From: Roseiflexaceae bacterium
GTDB taxonomy: Bacteria > Chloroflexota > Chloroflexia > Chloroflexales > Roseiflexaceae
Length of the DNA: 64,000 bases
NCBI GenBank assembly: GCA_947474225.1
Contig: CANJHS010000009.1
Coordinates: 1-64,000, forward strand
Direction: 5' to 3'
Within the stretch, counting starts at the first letter, position 1, and the number at the start of each line of letters is the position of its first letter. Positions 1 to 11,000 of the stretch are shown one piece after another. The notes under the pieces are model-generated. The model made no database searches. It was not told where the DNA came from and was given only the letters and a program-made list of their open reading frames with translations. The position numbers and the translations under genes were made by a program.

Positions 1-149
1 AGTTATCAGTTATCAGTTATCAGTTATCAGTTATCAGTTATCAGTTATCAGTTATCAGTTATCAGTTATCAGTTATCAGTTATCAGTTATCAGTTATCAG
101 TTATCAGTTATCAGTTATCAGTTATCGGTTATCAGTTATCGGTTATCGG
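1..149. repeat. Heptamer simple-sequence repeat (AGTTATC)n
   Basis: About 21 head-to-tail copies of AGTTATC fill the left edge. The last few units vary to GGTTATC. The array begins at base 1, so it probably extends beyond the window. It ends 22 bases before the stop codon of the last gene of the arginine operon. Seven-base repeats of this kind are common in filamentous Chloroflexota and cyanobacteria and can vary in copy number. No coding or RNA role is evident. Confidence 0.95.
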
Positions 150-171
150 TTGAGAAATTGTAGATAGATAC

Positions 172-1773
172 TTACAATAGCGTTTGGCTTTCGCTACTGC
201 ACAGCAGTGCCAGGATAGCTTTGTGCGCATGGAGTCTGTTTTCGGCCTGATCAAAGACCACAGAGTGTGGACCATCGGCAACAGCGGCCGTTACTTCCTC
301 GCCGCGGTGCATAGGGAGGCAGTGCATGAATTTCGTTTTCGGGCGTGATGCACTCATGAGCTTTTCGTTTACCTGATACCCCTGCAATGCTGCGACGCGT
401 TCTGCGGCATCAGACTGACCCATACTAACCCATACATCGGTATACACCACGTCAGCCTGAGCGACAGCCTCGTAGGGATCAGTGGTCAACATGACTTCGC
501 ACTCGCTCTGCTGGGCAATTGCGCGTGCCTCGGCGACGATTTTTGCGTCTGGAGCATAATGCGCTGGGGTCGCCACAGCAATATGCATACCTGCCAACGG
601 TGCAGCGTGGAGCAATGAATGGACCATATTGTTGCCGTCGCCGACATAGGCAATGCGCACACCGCGGGTCCCGCCGAACACTTCTTTGACGGTAATCAAA
701 TCGGCGAGTGTCTGGGTTGGATGGTGCATGTCGCATAGGCCGTTGATAACGGGGACTCGCGCTGCATCGGCCATTTCGGTCAATGTCGTGTGGTCAAAAA
801 CGCGCGCCATGATGACATCGACGTAACGTTCGAGCACGCGGGCGGTATCGGCATAGGTTTCGCCACGGGTGAGTTGCATATCATTGGCCGACAGAAACAT
901 CGCATGCCCGCCGAGTTGTTGCATGCCAATTTCGAACGCACTACGGGTGCGTGTCGACGGCTTGAAAAACATCATGGCAAGGTTTTTGCCGTGCAGTAAC
1001 TGATGGGGTACGCCACGACGCAAACGCCCTTTGAGCGTCAATCCGGCCGTAATCAAATCTGCAACTTCGGCCTGATTTACATCATTCATCTTGAGCAAAT
1101 CTCGGCCATAGAGCGAATGCGTCATCTCTTTCCCTTCCATACACGGATGAAATAAAACAAACCAAACGGGAGCGTGCCGATCGCTCGCCAGAGCTGCAAA
1201 TCGAATCAGCTGTGCTTCAGTTACCCGTTCAAGCGAAAGCGGTGGCAGTGTCGCCAGGGTGTACCACTCCACGGCACTGGTCTCGGCGAGGGTTTGCGGT
1301 TGACCGCCAATGACGCGACACAGAAAGTAAATCGTATACACGTGCCAGCCTATGGGTGGGTGACCTTGCACATCACGATCGAGGACCGCCAAAATCCGGT
1401 CGACCTCAACGTGATACCCAGATTCTTCGTAGACTTCACGGACCGCCATACTCGACGGCGCTTCACCGACATCGGCCCAGCCACCGGGCGGGCACCACAA
1501 TCCGTCGGAGCGCTCTTGCACAAGCAAAAACCGTCCCGCATCGTCAATAACAATTGCACGCACACCAACTTTGGGAGTCGCATAGCCACTCTCCATGGCA
1601 TACCAGCGGGCGATGTCTGCAGCAGAATGTTCGGTCAATGACGCGTGCATCTCGGCTGCGAGATGCTGCAACTCCTGATAGCGCTCAATGTCGTACGTGT
1701 CACGGGTATAGCTCAATCCCGTTTGGGCAAGCGCTGCAATGCGTTGTGCCCAACGAGCTATCGAAGGCGTCAT
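172..1773 (-). CDS. argF: NUDIX hydrolase - ornithine carbamoyltransferase in-frame fusion
   Basis: A 533-residue frame joins two usually separate proteins. Residues 1-205 are a NUDIX hydrolase with its N-terminal helical domain and an intact NUDIX box (G98-x5-E104-x7-REVYEESG). Residues 217-533 are a full ornithine carbamoyltransferase with STRTR (carbamoyl phosphate), HPTQ and HCLP (ornithine) motifs; this enzyme makes citrulline from ornithine and carbamoyl phosphate. The start at 1773 forms an ATGA overlap with the argH stop. An internal ATG at 1125 is preceded by AAGGGAAAGAG, so a separate 317-residue ArgF could also be made. No stop codon separates the domains. The NUDIX part reaches its usual C-terminal motif (LPPLSxxRVTEAQ) just before the junction, which suggests a recent loss of its stop codon. 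The ArgF assignment is secure; whether the fused protein is the product is not. Confidence 0.88.
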   Translation of the reverse strand: MTPSIARWAQRIAALAQTGLSYTRDTYDIERYQELQHLAAEMHASLTEHSAADIARWYAMESGYATPKVGVRAIVIDDAGRFLLVQERSDGLWCPPGGWADVGEAPSSMAVREVYEESGYHVEVDRILAVLDRDVQGHPPIGWHVYTIYFLCRVIGGQPQTLAETSAVEWYTLATLPPLSLERVTEAQLIRFAALASDRHAPVWFVLFHPCMEGKEMTHSLYGRDLLKMNDVNQAEVADLITAGLTLKGRLRRGVPHQLLHGKNLAMMFFKPSTRTRSAFEIGMQQLGGHAMFLSANDMQLTRGETYADTARVLERYVDVIMARVFDHTTLTEMADAARVPVINGLCDMHHPTQTLADLITVKEVFGGTRGVRIAYVGDGNNMVHSLLHAAPLAGMHIAVATPAHYAPDAKIVAEARAIAQQSECEVMLTTDPYEAVAQADVVYTDVWVSMGQSDAAERVAALQGYQVNEKLMSASRPKTKFMHCLPMHRGEEVTAAVADGPHSVVFDQAENRLHAHKAILALLCSSESQTLL

Positions 1774-3140
1774 TTCGTCATACATCCATGTGCTGCCGCC
1801 AACTGTTCGGCGACAGCTTGGTGACCGGTCGCACCGGGTACCGTTCGTGCGGCTACAGAGGCGTTCATACTGAAGCACTCAATGACATCAGCCTTGAAGG
1901 TTGCATCGATGCGCTGGAATTCTTCCAACGGCAACGCCACCATTTTGACGCCACGCTCTTCGGCGACGCGCACCAACTGCCCCACCACTTTGTGGGCAGT
2001 ACGGAACGGCACACCACGGTCAACCAGATAGTCAGCAACATCTGTGGCCAACATCGCATCATCCAAACCACGCAGCAACGCAGCGTGGTTGAATGTCGCC
2101 GTTGCCAGCGCTCCTGCTGCCACAGGCAAGGTCAATTCAATGGTACGTACTGCATCGAACAAGGGTTCTTTGTCTTCTTGGAGATCCTTGTTGTAGGCAG
2201 ATGGTAAACCTTTGAGGACGGTCAAAATAGTCATCAGGCTGCCTACCAAGCGGCCAGATTTGCCACGCGCCAATTCGAACGAATCGGGGTTCTTCTTTTG
2301 TGGCATCAGACTCGAACCGGTCGAATATGCATCAGCAAGCGACACAAATCCATACTCGGCACTACTATAAAAGACCATGTCTTCGGCTAAGCGGCTGATG
2401 TGAATGCCAATCATCGCTGCCACAAACAGGTATTCGGCGATGAAGTCACGGTCGCTGATCGCATCGACGCTGTTTCGGCTGATGTCGTGCATCCCCAACT
2501 CTGCAGCCAAAGCGCGTCGGTCAACCTTGAGGGGAGTACCAGCGATGGCACCAGAGCCCAGCGGCAACACCGCAACACGGGTCAGACAATCCGCAAGCCG
2601 CTCACGATCACGCTGCAACGGCCAGAAGTGGGACAACAACCAATGCCGTAACAATATGGGCTGGGCGCGCTGCACATGGGTATAGCCAGGGATGATTAAG
2701 TCTTCTGCAGCATCAGCTTGTACCAGGATGGCTCGTTGTACCTCTTGAATACACTCGTCGGTGCGTGCAATTGCGGCCATAACCCACAGCCGGATATCGG
2801 TGGCGACCTGATCGTTGCGGCTCCGACCGGTGTGGAGTTTGCCGGCTACTGCACCGACAATCTCGCCGAGGCGCCGTTCAACGGCGGAGTGAATGTCTTC
2901 GTCGGCTGTTTTGGTAGGGAACGCACCTGATGCAAATTCATCGAAGACGACCTGCAAGCCACGCAACAATTCATCACGCTCGGAGGCAGTGATAACTCCT
3001 GCAGCACATATTTGTCGTGCCCATGCCATGCTACCCCGAATATCTTCGGCCCACATTGCACGATCAAAAGGGAATGAATTGTTCAGCTCGGCCATCAAAA
3101 CGTCAATACCCTGACTAAATCGTCCACCCCACATCGTCAA
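1770..3140 (-). CDS. argH: Argininosuccinate lyase
   Basis: 456 residues, normal length for the fumarase/aspartase superfamily enzyme that splits argininosuccinate into arginine and fumarate, the last step of arginine synthesis in the cytoplasm. The family signature GSSLMPQKKNPD lies near residue 275 and carries the catalytic serine loop. TGRSRNDQ (near residue 105) and the N-terminal MWGGRF are also typical. The gene starts 12 bases after the YfhO-type gene and overlaps the NUDIX-argF start by ATGA, so it is translationally coupled within the operon. Confidence 0.97.
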   Translation of the reverse strand: MTMWGGRFSQGIDVLMAELNNSFPFDRAMWAEDIRGSMAWARQICAAGVITASERDELLRGLQVVFDEFASGAFPTKTADEDIHSAVERRLGEIVGAVAGKLHTGRSRNDQVATDIRLWVMAAIARTDECIQEVQRAILVQADAAEDLIIPGYTHVQRAQPILLRHWLLSHFWPLQRDRERLADCLTRVAVLPLGSGAIAGTPLKVDRRALAAELGMHDISRNSVDAISDRDFIAEYLFVAAMIGIHISRLAEDMVFYSSAEYGFVSLADAYSTGSSLMPQKKNPDSFELARGKSGRLVGSLMTILTVLKGLPSAYNKDLQEDKEPLFDAVRTIELTLPVAAGALATATFNHAALLRGLDDAMLATDVADYLVDRGVPFRTAHKVVGQLVRVAEERGVKMVALPLEEFQRIDATFKADVIECFSMNASVAARTVPGATGHQAVAEQLAAAHGCMTK

Positions 3141-3152
3141 GCCTCCTTATTG

Positions 3153-5582
3153 TCACCGGCCCACAGTTACTCTCCGGCGGAAATAGACTCCCCCTGCCAT
3201 CAGCACTCCCACGGTTGTCCCCCACAAGGCTAACCCCCAGCTCAAACTCGCCGGCCAATACGTAAATACCACCTCGTATGCTCCAGCAGGCACCCAGACA
3301 CCACGGAAGATACCGTTGACAGGGTATATGGGCACACTGGCACCGTTGAGCGTAGCCTGCCACCCCGGATAATTTGTGTCACTCAAAACAAGGACCCCGG
3401 ACGCCTTTGCCACTCCTGTGACAACCACTCGATTAGCCTGGTAGCTTTGTACCTCGGGGACAGTTACCACACCGGTCACGCGCTCCACGACGGGAATCGC
3501 CACATTGGTGACAACCAGCTGTCCCATAGGGAACTGCGGCTCACGTAATCGCGAAAACACGGCCTCCAGGGTAGCCAAGTGCTCAACTCGATGTACCATG
3601 TATGCTCGCGGCAGCGCGTTCGGGTTGAAATAAATACTTCCCTCATCACTCTGGTGTACCAACTCCAACCCGGGGAACTGTGCAATCAGGGGTGACTTCG
3701 GCTGAAATAACACATATCGTACATTGGTCAAGTCGAGCCAACGTGGTGTAATACGTGCGTTGGTCAAGTACATGCTCACACTGTTGCCACCATCCTGCAG
3801 CTTCCCTTCCCAACGCCTTACAAAACGTGCATACTCGCCCCAAATAAGCGAATCAAAGCCACGCACATCGTAGAGCTGTGCAACCATGTTGGTATTGGCT
3901 TGATAAAATGGGTAGTCGGCAGCAAAAATACGAAATATCCCGGGCTGACGTTGTAAAAAGTACTGCATGCGTGTCATTGGTAATACTGGATCCGATGGCA
4001 CATCGGCTGGCACTTCAGCCCGAAAATCGCTCGTGGCCACAACCGTTCGAGGGTCTACTGGTTGGTTCAACGGACGCCAGTACCACCACAGCTGCGTCGC
4101 CACAATCAATAATGCAACCACCGGCATCAAGGGATGGAGAGCCACACGGCGCCACCAGACCGCTGCTGTAGCAACAACTGCCAAACTCGGCCACAGCCAC
4201 TCAACGCCTTGGTATGATGCTAATATCAGCCATGGCAACCCGGGGGTAACCCGCCACGCATACCCGAGGGCAAGCGCAAATGCAAGTGCCGGCACCATGC
4301 CGATCACATGCAAACGAAGCGGAGTCGAGGATTGCAAACGCATGACCGTGGATGCGACCGTCACACCCATCAACAACGACGCTGGCAACATGGCACGGCT
4401 CAATTCCCGAAACTGCGACAAAAGCGGCACACTTTGCCACCAGAATATCGGCGATATTGCATAGCAAACGCAGAGAAGAGCGACACCAGAAAGCACCCGA
4501 AGTCGTGCATCAGCGAGAAGCCACCACCCGCACAACCAGAGCAATAACGGCAAAAGACCAATGTGCCAGTCAGGCAACGTCCCATCTTTGAAGCCCCAAC
4601 TCCCCGTAGTGTGCAGACTCGTCAATAATTCGGGAGCAATGGTAGTCACAATCGACAATGGGTTGTACCCTCCCTTCCCGCCCGCTCGTGATACCGACAA
4701 GCCGAGCTCTACAGTGGGTAAAATTTGGGGTGCCATCAAACCAAAGACCAACACGCCAATCGCTACCAAGCCGGCAATCATATGTGGTACATAGCGTTTC
4801 TGCAGACTCCACACGATGCCAATGGCCACTATGCATCCGGCAATAACCATATACAACGCTGTGTCGGGCTGTGATAAGCCGGCGAGTACAATACCAGCAC
4901 CAAAGTAGACTGCCGCTCGCCTTGCCCCCGCCCAGTCAGCGCTTGCCATACTCGTTCCCAATGCAATAGCACCATACATTGCCATTGGTGTCCATGCGAT
5001 GACGCCACCCATGGTGGGCAAGGCGAGCCATTTACTTGCAAATCCCGAGCCCAAATAGATGACGGGGACCAATAAGGCAGGCAACGGCGCTATGCGTAGA
5101 GAGCGCGCCAGCAACCAGGCACTCACTCCGCCAATCAGCAGATGAAGCCACGCTACCACGCCAAAAGCGTAGTCAGTTGGAAGGAGTGCAAAGAGGGCAG
5201 TGAGCGGATACCAGACACTACTATTTGCAACCGCAAGAAATGGCGTACCACTCAATATATATGGATTCCACAAGGGCAAATGACCCGACCACAACTCGCG
5301 CGCATAAAAGAGCCGCTGTGGGTAATGTTTCAAAATTAAATCGCTCGGCAAGGTGTTGCCAATAGGCATACGCTCGTATGAAAAATTCCAAGGGGGCAAA
5401 TGCACCATGATGTTGAGTGGGAGCCAGGTATGTTGGCCGATCAACACGGGCGCCATGATTGTCGTAATCACAGCAAAGATGATGACCACAAACCACACAT
5501 CTGCTGGTTTACGAGCCCACAGATGATGCATAGATTGCATCAATGATTTCCATGCACCAATCTTTATTTGCACCAAGCTCAT
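3153..5582 (-). CDS. YfhO-family integral membrane protein (GT-C-like)
   Basis: 809 residues with about a dozen hydrophobic segments over the first 500 residues and a soluble beta-rich C-terminal domain ending in a final membrane span. The N-terminal PPWNFSYE and LPLWNPYILSGTPFLA motifs are typical of YfhO-type proteins, which resemble GT-C glycosyltransferases working on lipid-linked sugars at the outer face of the membrane; the substrate is unknown. The ATG at 5582 has AGGGAGG almost touching it. In-frame TTG and GTG codons 6-9 bases further on are better spaced, so the true start may be slightly downstream. It sits between argJ (75-base gap) and argH (12-base gap), with no obvious link to arginine synthesis. 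Confidence 0.85.
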   Translation of the reverse strand: MSLVQIKIGAWKSLMQSMHHLWARKPADVWFVVIIFAVITTIMAPVLIGQHTWLPLNIMVHLPPWNFSYERMPIGNTLPSDLILKHYPQRLFYARELWSGHLPLWNPYILSGTPFLAVANSSVWYPLTALFALLPTDYAFGVVAWLHLLIGGVSAWLLARSLRIAPLPALLVPVIYLGSGFASKWLALPTMGGVIAWTPMAMYGAIALGTSMASADWAGARRAAVYFGAGIVLAGLSQPDTALYMVIAGCIVAIGIVWSLQKRYVPHMIAGLVAIGVLVFGLMAPQILPTVELGLSVSRAGGKGGYNPLSIVTTIAPELLTSLHTTGSWGFKDGTLPDWHIGLLPLLLWLCGWWLLADARLRVLSGVALLCVCYAISPIFWWQSVPLLSQFRELSRAMLPASLLMGVTVASTVMRLQSSTPLRLHVIGMVPALAFALALGYAWRVTPGLPWLILASYQGVEWLWPSLAVVATAAVWWRRVALHPLMPVVALLIVATQLWWYWRPLNQPVDPRTVVATSDFRAEVPADVPSDPVLPMTRMQYFLQRQPGIFRIFAADYPFYQANTNMVAQLYDVRGFDSLIWGEYARFVRRWEGKLQDGGNSVSMYLTNARITPRWLDLTNVRYVLFQPKSPLIAQFPGLELVHQSDEGSIYFNPNALPRAYMVHRVEHLATLEAVFSRLREPQFPMGQLVVTNVAIPVVERVTGVVTVPEVQSYQANRVVVTGVAKASGVLVLSDTNYPGWQATLNGASVPIYPVNGIFRGVWVPAGAYEVVFTYWPASLSWGLALWGTTVGVLMAGGVYFRRRVTVGR

Positions 5583-5657
5583 CCCTCCCTAACAATCATG
5601 CAAGAGAATTCCCCCCCCAGAGTAATCCGCCTAGCAACAGATCCTGCGTAACATCGG

Positions 5658-6860
5658 TTACGTCGTATAGTGTGCGTTGACTTCGACGTATTCCTTTGAA
5701 AAGTCGCAGGTCCACATGGTCGTCGCTGCGCTCCCCAAACCGAGGTCCAAGGTGATATAGACATGCTCGCGGTTCAGGAGTTGTGATGCGTCGTTCAAAT
5801 CTGCATCCAATGGCATCCCCGCAGCAACAAGGCGAATTTGTTCGCTCCCCAAACCGAAGTCGAGGGTCAGTGTGTTGGGATCTATTTCGGCGCCGCTATA
5901 GCCAGCTGCACAGACAACACGACCCCAATTCGGGTCATTACCGTGGATTGCGGTCTTGACGAGCGGTGAACAGGCAATGCTGTCTGCTACTCGGTGTGCC
6001 ATCACGCCATCTGTCGCACCGGTAATGCGTATTTCAACGAGTTTGGTAGCACCTTCACCATCACGGGCTATTTTCTTGGCGAGGTCCATGCAGACGTCGG
6101 CAAGCAACGCCACAAATTGTTCAAAGCTGTCGTTACCGATAGTAGCACCCGACACGCCAGAGGCAAGCAAGAGCACCGTGTCGTTGGTACTCATATCGCC
6201 GTCTACGCTTATCCGGTTAAAACTCTGATCTGCCACTGCCTTGACGGCGCGTTGTAGCAACTCAGGGGTACAATCGGCATCGGTCGTAATCATCGACAAC
6301 ATCGTTGCCATGCCGGGATGAATCATTCCTGCGCCCTTGGCCATGCCGGCAACGGTTACCGTTTTGCCGTTGATAATCCCGGTTGCGGTGGCCCGTTTGG
6401 GACGCGTGTCTGTGGTCATGATTGCTTGAGACGATCGCAACGCATCACGACCCATCGTTTGACCCGTCAACAATTGGATTCCTGCGCTCACCTTGGTCAT
6501 GTCCAGCTGGCGCCCGATCACGCCGGTCGACAGTACCAGGACTTCATCGGCACGTGCGCCGATGCCCTGCGCAGTAAGTTCCGCCATGTGCTGTGCATTC
6601 TGCGCGCCCTCGGTCCCCGTGCATGCGTTCGCACAGCCTGCATTGGCCACGATTGCGCGCATGCGACCAGCCGAGGTTACCAACACTGCCTGGTCGTACA
6701 ACACCGGCGCCGCTTTGACGCGGTTGGTAGTGAATACCCCAGCTGCACGACACGGGGCGTCGCTGACGATGATGGTCAAATCGAGTGCACCGTCTTTTTT
6801 GAGTCCACAGGCCGTCGCTGCAGTCCGGAATCCGGGGGCGAGCAGAAATGCATCTGTCAT
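5658..6860 (-). CDS. argJ: Bifunctional ornithine acetyltransferase / N-acetylglutamate synthase
   Basis: 400 residues, the usual length of ArgJ. The enzyme transfers acetyl from N-acetylornithine to glutamate, recycling the acetyl group in the cyclic pathway. The autocleavage site lies in KGAGMIHPGMATML: Thr186 is the expected nucleophile that becomes the N-terminus of the beta chain. The oxyanion-hole region with STGVIG is near residue 111. It begins 3 bases after argG. The operon also encodes an ArgA-type synthase, so acetylglutamate may be made by two routes. Confidence 0.96.
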   Translation of the reverse strand: MTDAFLLAPGFRTAATACGLKKDGALDLTIIVSDAPCRAAGVFTTNRVKAAPVLYDQAVLVTSAGRMRAIVANAGCANACTGTEGAQNAQHMAELTAQGIGARADEVLVLSTGVIGRQLDMTKVSAGIQLLTGQTMGRDALRSSQAIMTTDTRPKRATATGIINGKTVTVAGMAKGAGMIHPGMATMLSMITTDADCTPELLQRAVKAVADQSFNRISVDGDMSTNDTVLLLASGVSGATIGNDSFEQFVALLADVCMDLAKKIARDGEGATKLVEIRITGATDGVMAHRVADSIACSPLVKTAIHGNDPNWGRVVCAAGYSGAEIDPNTLTLDFGLGSEQIRLVAAGMPLDADLNDASQLLNREHVYITLDLGLGSAATTMWTCDFSKEYVEVNAHYTT

Positions 6861-6863
6861 TGT

Positions 6864-8075
6864 TTATTTCCCGTCCACCAATGCCTGCACCTTCATAGGC
6901 AGACCAAAGATCTTGATGAAGCCGGCAGCATCTTGTTGGTTGTACGTGTCGCTCATCGTGAAGCTCGCGATATCTGGGTTGTACAGGGTGCGGTCTGCTT
7001 TGCGGCCGACCAAGATTGCATTACCTTTATAAAGTTTGAGGCGTACCACGCCGGTGTTGTTCTCTTGGGTAATGTCAAAGAAGGCCTGCATCGCCCGGCG
7101 CAACGGCGTGAACCACTGCCCGTAATACACAACCTCGGCGTAGCGCTGGGCGACAACGTCTTTGTAATGCAGTGTGTCACGGTCGAGTGTCAGTTGCTCG
7201 AGGGCCTGGTGTGCAATGCGGATCAACGTCCCGCCGGGAGTTTCGTAGACGCCGTGCGACTTCATGCCGACCAAGCGGTTTTCGACCAAATCGATACGGC
7301 CAATGCCGTGCTTGGCACCCAGGTTGTTCAACGCGGTCAATAATTCGACGGGACCGAGACGCTTGCCATCGACCGAGACGGGAATACCCTTTTCGAAGGC
7401 AATTTCGACGTATTCTGCCTTGTCCGGAGCATTCTCGGGCGATACCGACAAGGTGTGCATGACTTCTTCGGGCTCGTTCCATGGATCTTCGAGCACGCCC
7501 CCTTCGTGGGACATGTGCCAGATGTTGCGGTCGCGGCTGTAGATCGACTTCAGGGTTGCACTGACGGGCACATTGTGCTCGGCGGCATAGTCGAGGGCGT
7601 CTTCACGTGAGCGGATATTCCATTCACGCCAGGGCGCGATCACGGTGAGTTGCGGTGCATAGACCATGTAGGTCAGCTCGAAGCGGACCTGATCGTTGCC
7701 CTTGCCGGTGCATCCATGGGCGAGTGCATCACAACCCTCGAGCAGCGCGAGTTCAGCTTGGCGCTTGGCAATAAGCGGGCGAGCAACTGAGGTACCCAAA
7801 AGGTACAAGCGTTCGTAACTGGCACCGGATTGAATCAATGGGAACAAGTAGTCTTTGACGAACACTTCGCGCAGGTCTTCGACGTAGCACTTCGACGCAC
7901 CTGATGCGATTGCTTTGGCTTCGAGCCCTTCGATTTCGTCGTCTTGACCGAGATGGCTGCAGTAACAAATGACTTCGGGGTTGCCGTAGTTCTGTTTGAG
8001 CCACGGCACAATGATGCTCGTGTCGAGTCCGCCTGAATACGCCAGCATGACCTTCTTTACCTTCGGACGTTCCAT
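6864..8075 (-). CDS. argG: Argininosuccinate synthase
   Basis: 403 residues, typical length. It condenses citrulline and aspartate with ATP to argininosuccinate. The N-terminal YSGGLDTS motif is the ATP-pyrophosphatase (PP-loop) signature. GCTGKGNDQVRFE, near residue 120, is the citrulline/aspartate-binding region. It lies 11 bases after the SNF2 helicase gene and 3 bases before argJ, so it is an internal gene of the long arginine operon. Confidence 0.97.
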   Translation of the reverse strand: MERPKVKKVMLAYSGGLDTSIIVPWLKQNYGNPEVICYCSHLGQDDEIEGLEAKAIASGASKCYVEDLREVFVKDYLFPLIQSGASYERLYLLGTSVARPLIAKRQAELALLEGCDALAHGCTGKGNDQVRFELTYMVYAPQLTVIAPWREWNIRSREDALDYAAEHNVPVSATLKSIYSRDRNIWHMSHEGGVLEDPWNEPEEVMHTLSVSPENAPDKAEYVEIAFEKGIPVSVDGKRLGPVELLTALNNLGAKHGIGRIDLVENRLVGMKSHGVYETPGGTLIRIAHQALEQLTLDRDTLHYKDVVAQRYAEVVYYGQWFTPLRRAMQAFFDITQENNTGVVRLKLYKGNAILVGRKADRTLYNPDIASFTMSDTYNQQDAAGFIKIFGLPMKVQALVDGK

Positions 8076-8086
8076 TGCTCACTCCT

Positions 8087-11000
8087 TTATGTAAATAAAA
8101 GCTCAACATCGGCACGGGTCAGCGTCTTGATACCCCCGCGTTCTGGTGTGATGAGCTGACTTACCAATTCACGTTTGCGCTCTTGGAGCTGCAAAATCTT
8201 CTCTTCGACCGAGTCGCGTACCACCATCTTGTAGACCATCACCGGTCGTGTTTGGCCGATGCGATGCGTACGGTCGGTCGCCTGCATCTCGACTGCAGGA
8301 TTCCACCATGGGTCAATATGTATGACATAGTCCGCAGCGGTCAGATTGAGCCCAACCCCACCGGCACGCAGACTGATGAGAAAAAACGGATAGCGTGTAT
8401 CATTCTGAAAAGCGTCAATGATACTCTGCCGATCACGGGTTCGGCCATCCAAATAGGCATAGGCAATCCCGCGTTCATCCAACGCCGTACGTACCAGCGT
8501 GAGCATTTGCACAAACTGTGAAAACACCAGCACCCTGTGTCCTGCGGCCTTGAGTGATTCGAGGGTCGCCAATAGCGACTCAAACTTACCCGACCCGCCT
8601 GCACTATTGGGGTCGATGAGGCGTGGATGATTACAAATCTGGCGCAGGCGTAACAACCCTTCGAGCATCTTGACACGCGCTTGCTGCGGCCCTGAGTTTT
8701 CGATCATACCCAACAGTAATGCCCGATAGTGATCACGTTGCGTCGTGTACAAGCGGCGTTGTTCAGGTTCCATATCGCTCATCAAAATGTGTTCGGTACG
8801 CGACGGCAAGTCCGGTGCGACCTGGTCTTTGGTGCGCCGCAGGATGAATGGGAAGGTCAACCGGCGCAACAGTTGCAAGGCTCCTTCGCGCCCTTCGCCC
8901 TCACGTGCAAAGGTGTCGCGGAATGCCTCGGCGGTACCCAATAGGCCAGGATTGAGGAAGGCAAATTGCGACCAGAGTTCGACCGCGTTGTTTTCGATGG
9001 GGGTACCAGTCAAAGACAAGCGTCGGTCACCCTGAAGCCGCCGCACTGCCCGGGCGGTCTCGGCAGTGGGGTTTTTGATTGCCTGCGACTCATCCAGAAT
9101 CAGATATTGGAAGCGATATCCTGACAAAAATTCGATGTCTCGGAGCATCGTCCCATACGTTGTCAGTACTACATCATATGCGTCGAATGGACTGGCATCC
9201 TTCGAACGTCCCTGCTCGATATGCGTCAAAAGCTTGAGCCCAGGAGTGAACGTTCCTGCCTCACGAAGCCAGTTGTAGACCAAAGATCGTGGTAACACAA
9301 TCAAAATCGCACGCGCCCCCGGCGTCCGTTCACGCAATGACTGGATAAAAGCCAGCGTCTGGATGGTTTTGCCAACACCCATGTCATCGGCGAGACACCC
9401 ACCAAAGCCATACCGATTGAGAAAGTGTAACCAGTCGTATCCAGCCTTTTGATAGGAGCGTAAAGTCCCAGTGAATCCTTCTGGGAGAGGCTGTTCTTCG
9501 ATGTGCTCAAAAAGCCGCAACTGTTCACGGCGTTGTTCGAAAGCGTTATCTACCTCGGCACGCTGGGCTTCGTGCACCAGTTGGTCGACGATTGCCGTTT
9601 GGGCAGATGCAAAACGCAAGCGGCCGTCCGTTTCGCTACCCATTGCCAACAATGGTGCGAGTCGCTGGGCAAGCTCATTGGGGACAAAACCTATTGATCC
9701 ATCGGGCAAGAGAATATAGCGCTCACGGCGCAACACGGCGCGCCGAACCACCGCAACATCGACAGATAAATCGCCGAAGTTGACCACTGCCGCGACATCG
9801 AACCAATCGATGTGTGACTGGACTGTGACGGAGAGTTCTGGGACGTCGGTACGGAGTTGTACCGACGTGAGTCCGGCTTCACCCCGTATCTGGAACCCAT
9901 GAGACGCCAGTACACCCACAACTCGCATCAGAAAATCACGGACAGACATAGTTTTGCGCAGACGGAACGTCCCATCCTCTGCGATGCGCAACCCCTGCAG
10001 CTCGAGTAACGCAACACACTCGCGTTCACTGTCTGATTGCCGACGGATGCGCACCAGATGCAGCTCTTCGCTCCCATGCAAAATTGCCTCTGACGCATAC
10101 TGCGCATCAAAAGGCAACTCATATGTTGCATAGCCGAATTCGAGTCGGACGAACACCCCAGAATCGTGTTCTGCCACGGTGATATAGCCGATTGGCTCCT
10201 GATGAACCTCATCCCAACGGACCGCAGCACCGCATAGAGGCACACGCTGGGCGAGTTCGAGTAATCGCTGATCGAAGCGCTCACGGTCATCGACACGGAC
10301 CCGTAGCACGGGCGTCTGCAACAGCTGATCCACGAGCGGTGTGCGTTCACCGATGCACACCAGATTCGCCCCCGTCCACAACCAATGTGGACTGAACGGC
10401 AACAACGTCCGATTTGCTTGATCGACAATCACACTCCGCTGTGCGCTATAGACGATACTCTGCAGGACCAAATCTGTGCCGTCTTCGTCACAGGAAAGCT
10501 GAAGCTCCCCCGGTTCACCATAGACATGCACCGGCTGGCCAAACGTCAATGCGCCGCGGGCGACGTAGACGGTCTGGTCACTGAGCAATGCGAGTGCACC
10601 GGCATACAACCACGCCCGTTGTCCGGGTTGCGCCAAAGACAACGATTGCTCACACAACATTGCTGCTGCTTGCAGAACTGCCATCGGAGAGAGTGGATAG
10701 CCTGCTGGCGTCGGTGGAGCGCGGAGCGGTCGGACATCAGCGCCCTCCCAATCAGTGCGTCCCGCACGCGGTGTGACACTCGCCGGGATTATCGCCCACC
10801 CCTCATCGCCGACGCCAAGCGGATGATTGTGCTGCAAAAAGAAGCACACCACCGTCGCAGTAGCCGTCGCCGTTGTATTGCGCGGACGATCGGACAAGCC
10901 AAATAACGTCTCCCAGGGTTGCGGAGGATTACTGGTCATGTGCGTATACAAGGCTCGTACTGCTGCAACGCGGTGGATGCATGGCCCATCATCGCGGTGG

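Noticed and set aside
1174-2207. Long plus-strand open frames opposite argF and argH
   Set aside because: They are antisense shadows of strongly conserved genes, with no domain and no ribosome-binding site.
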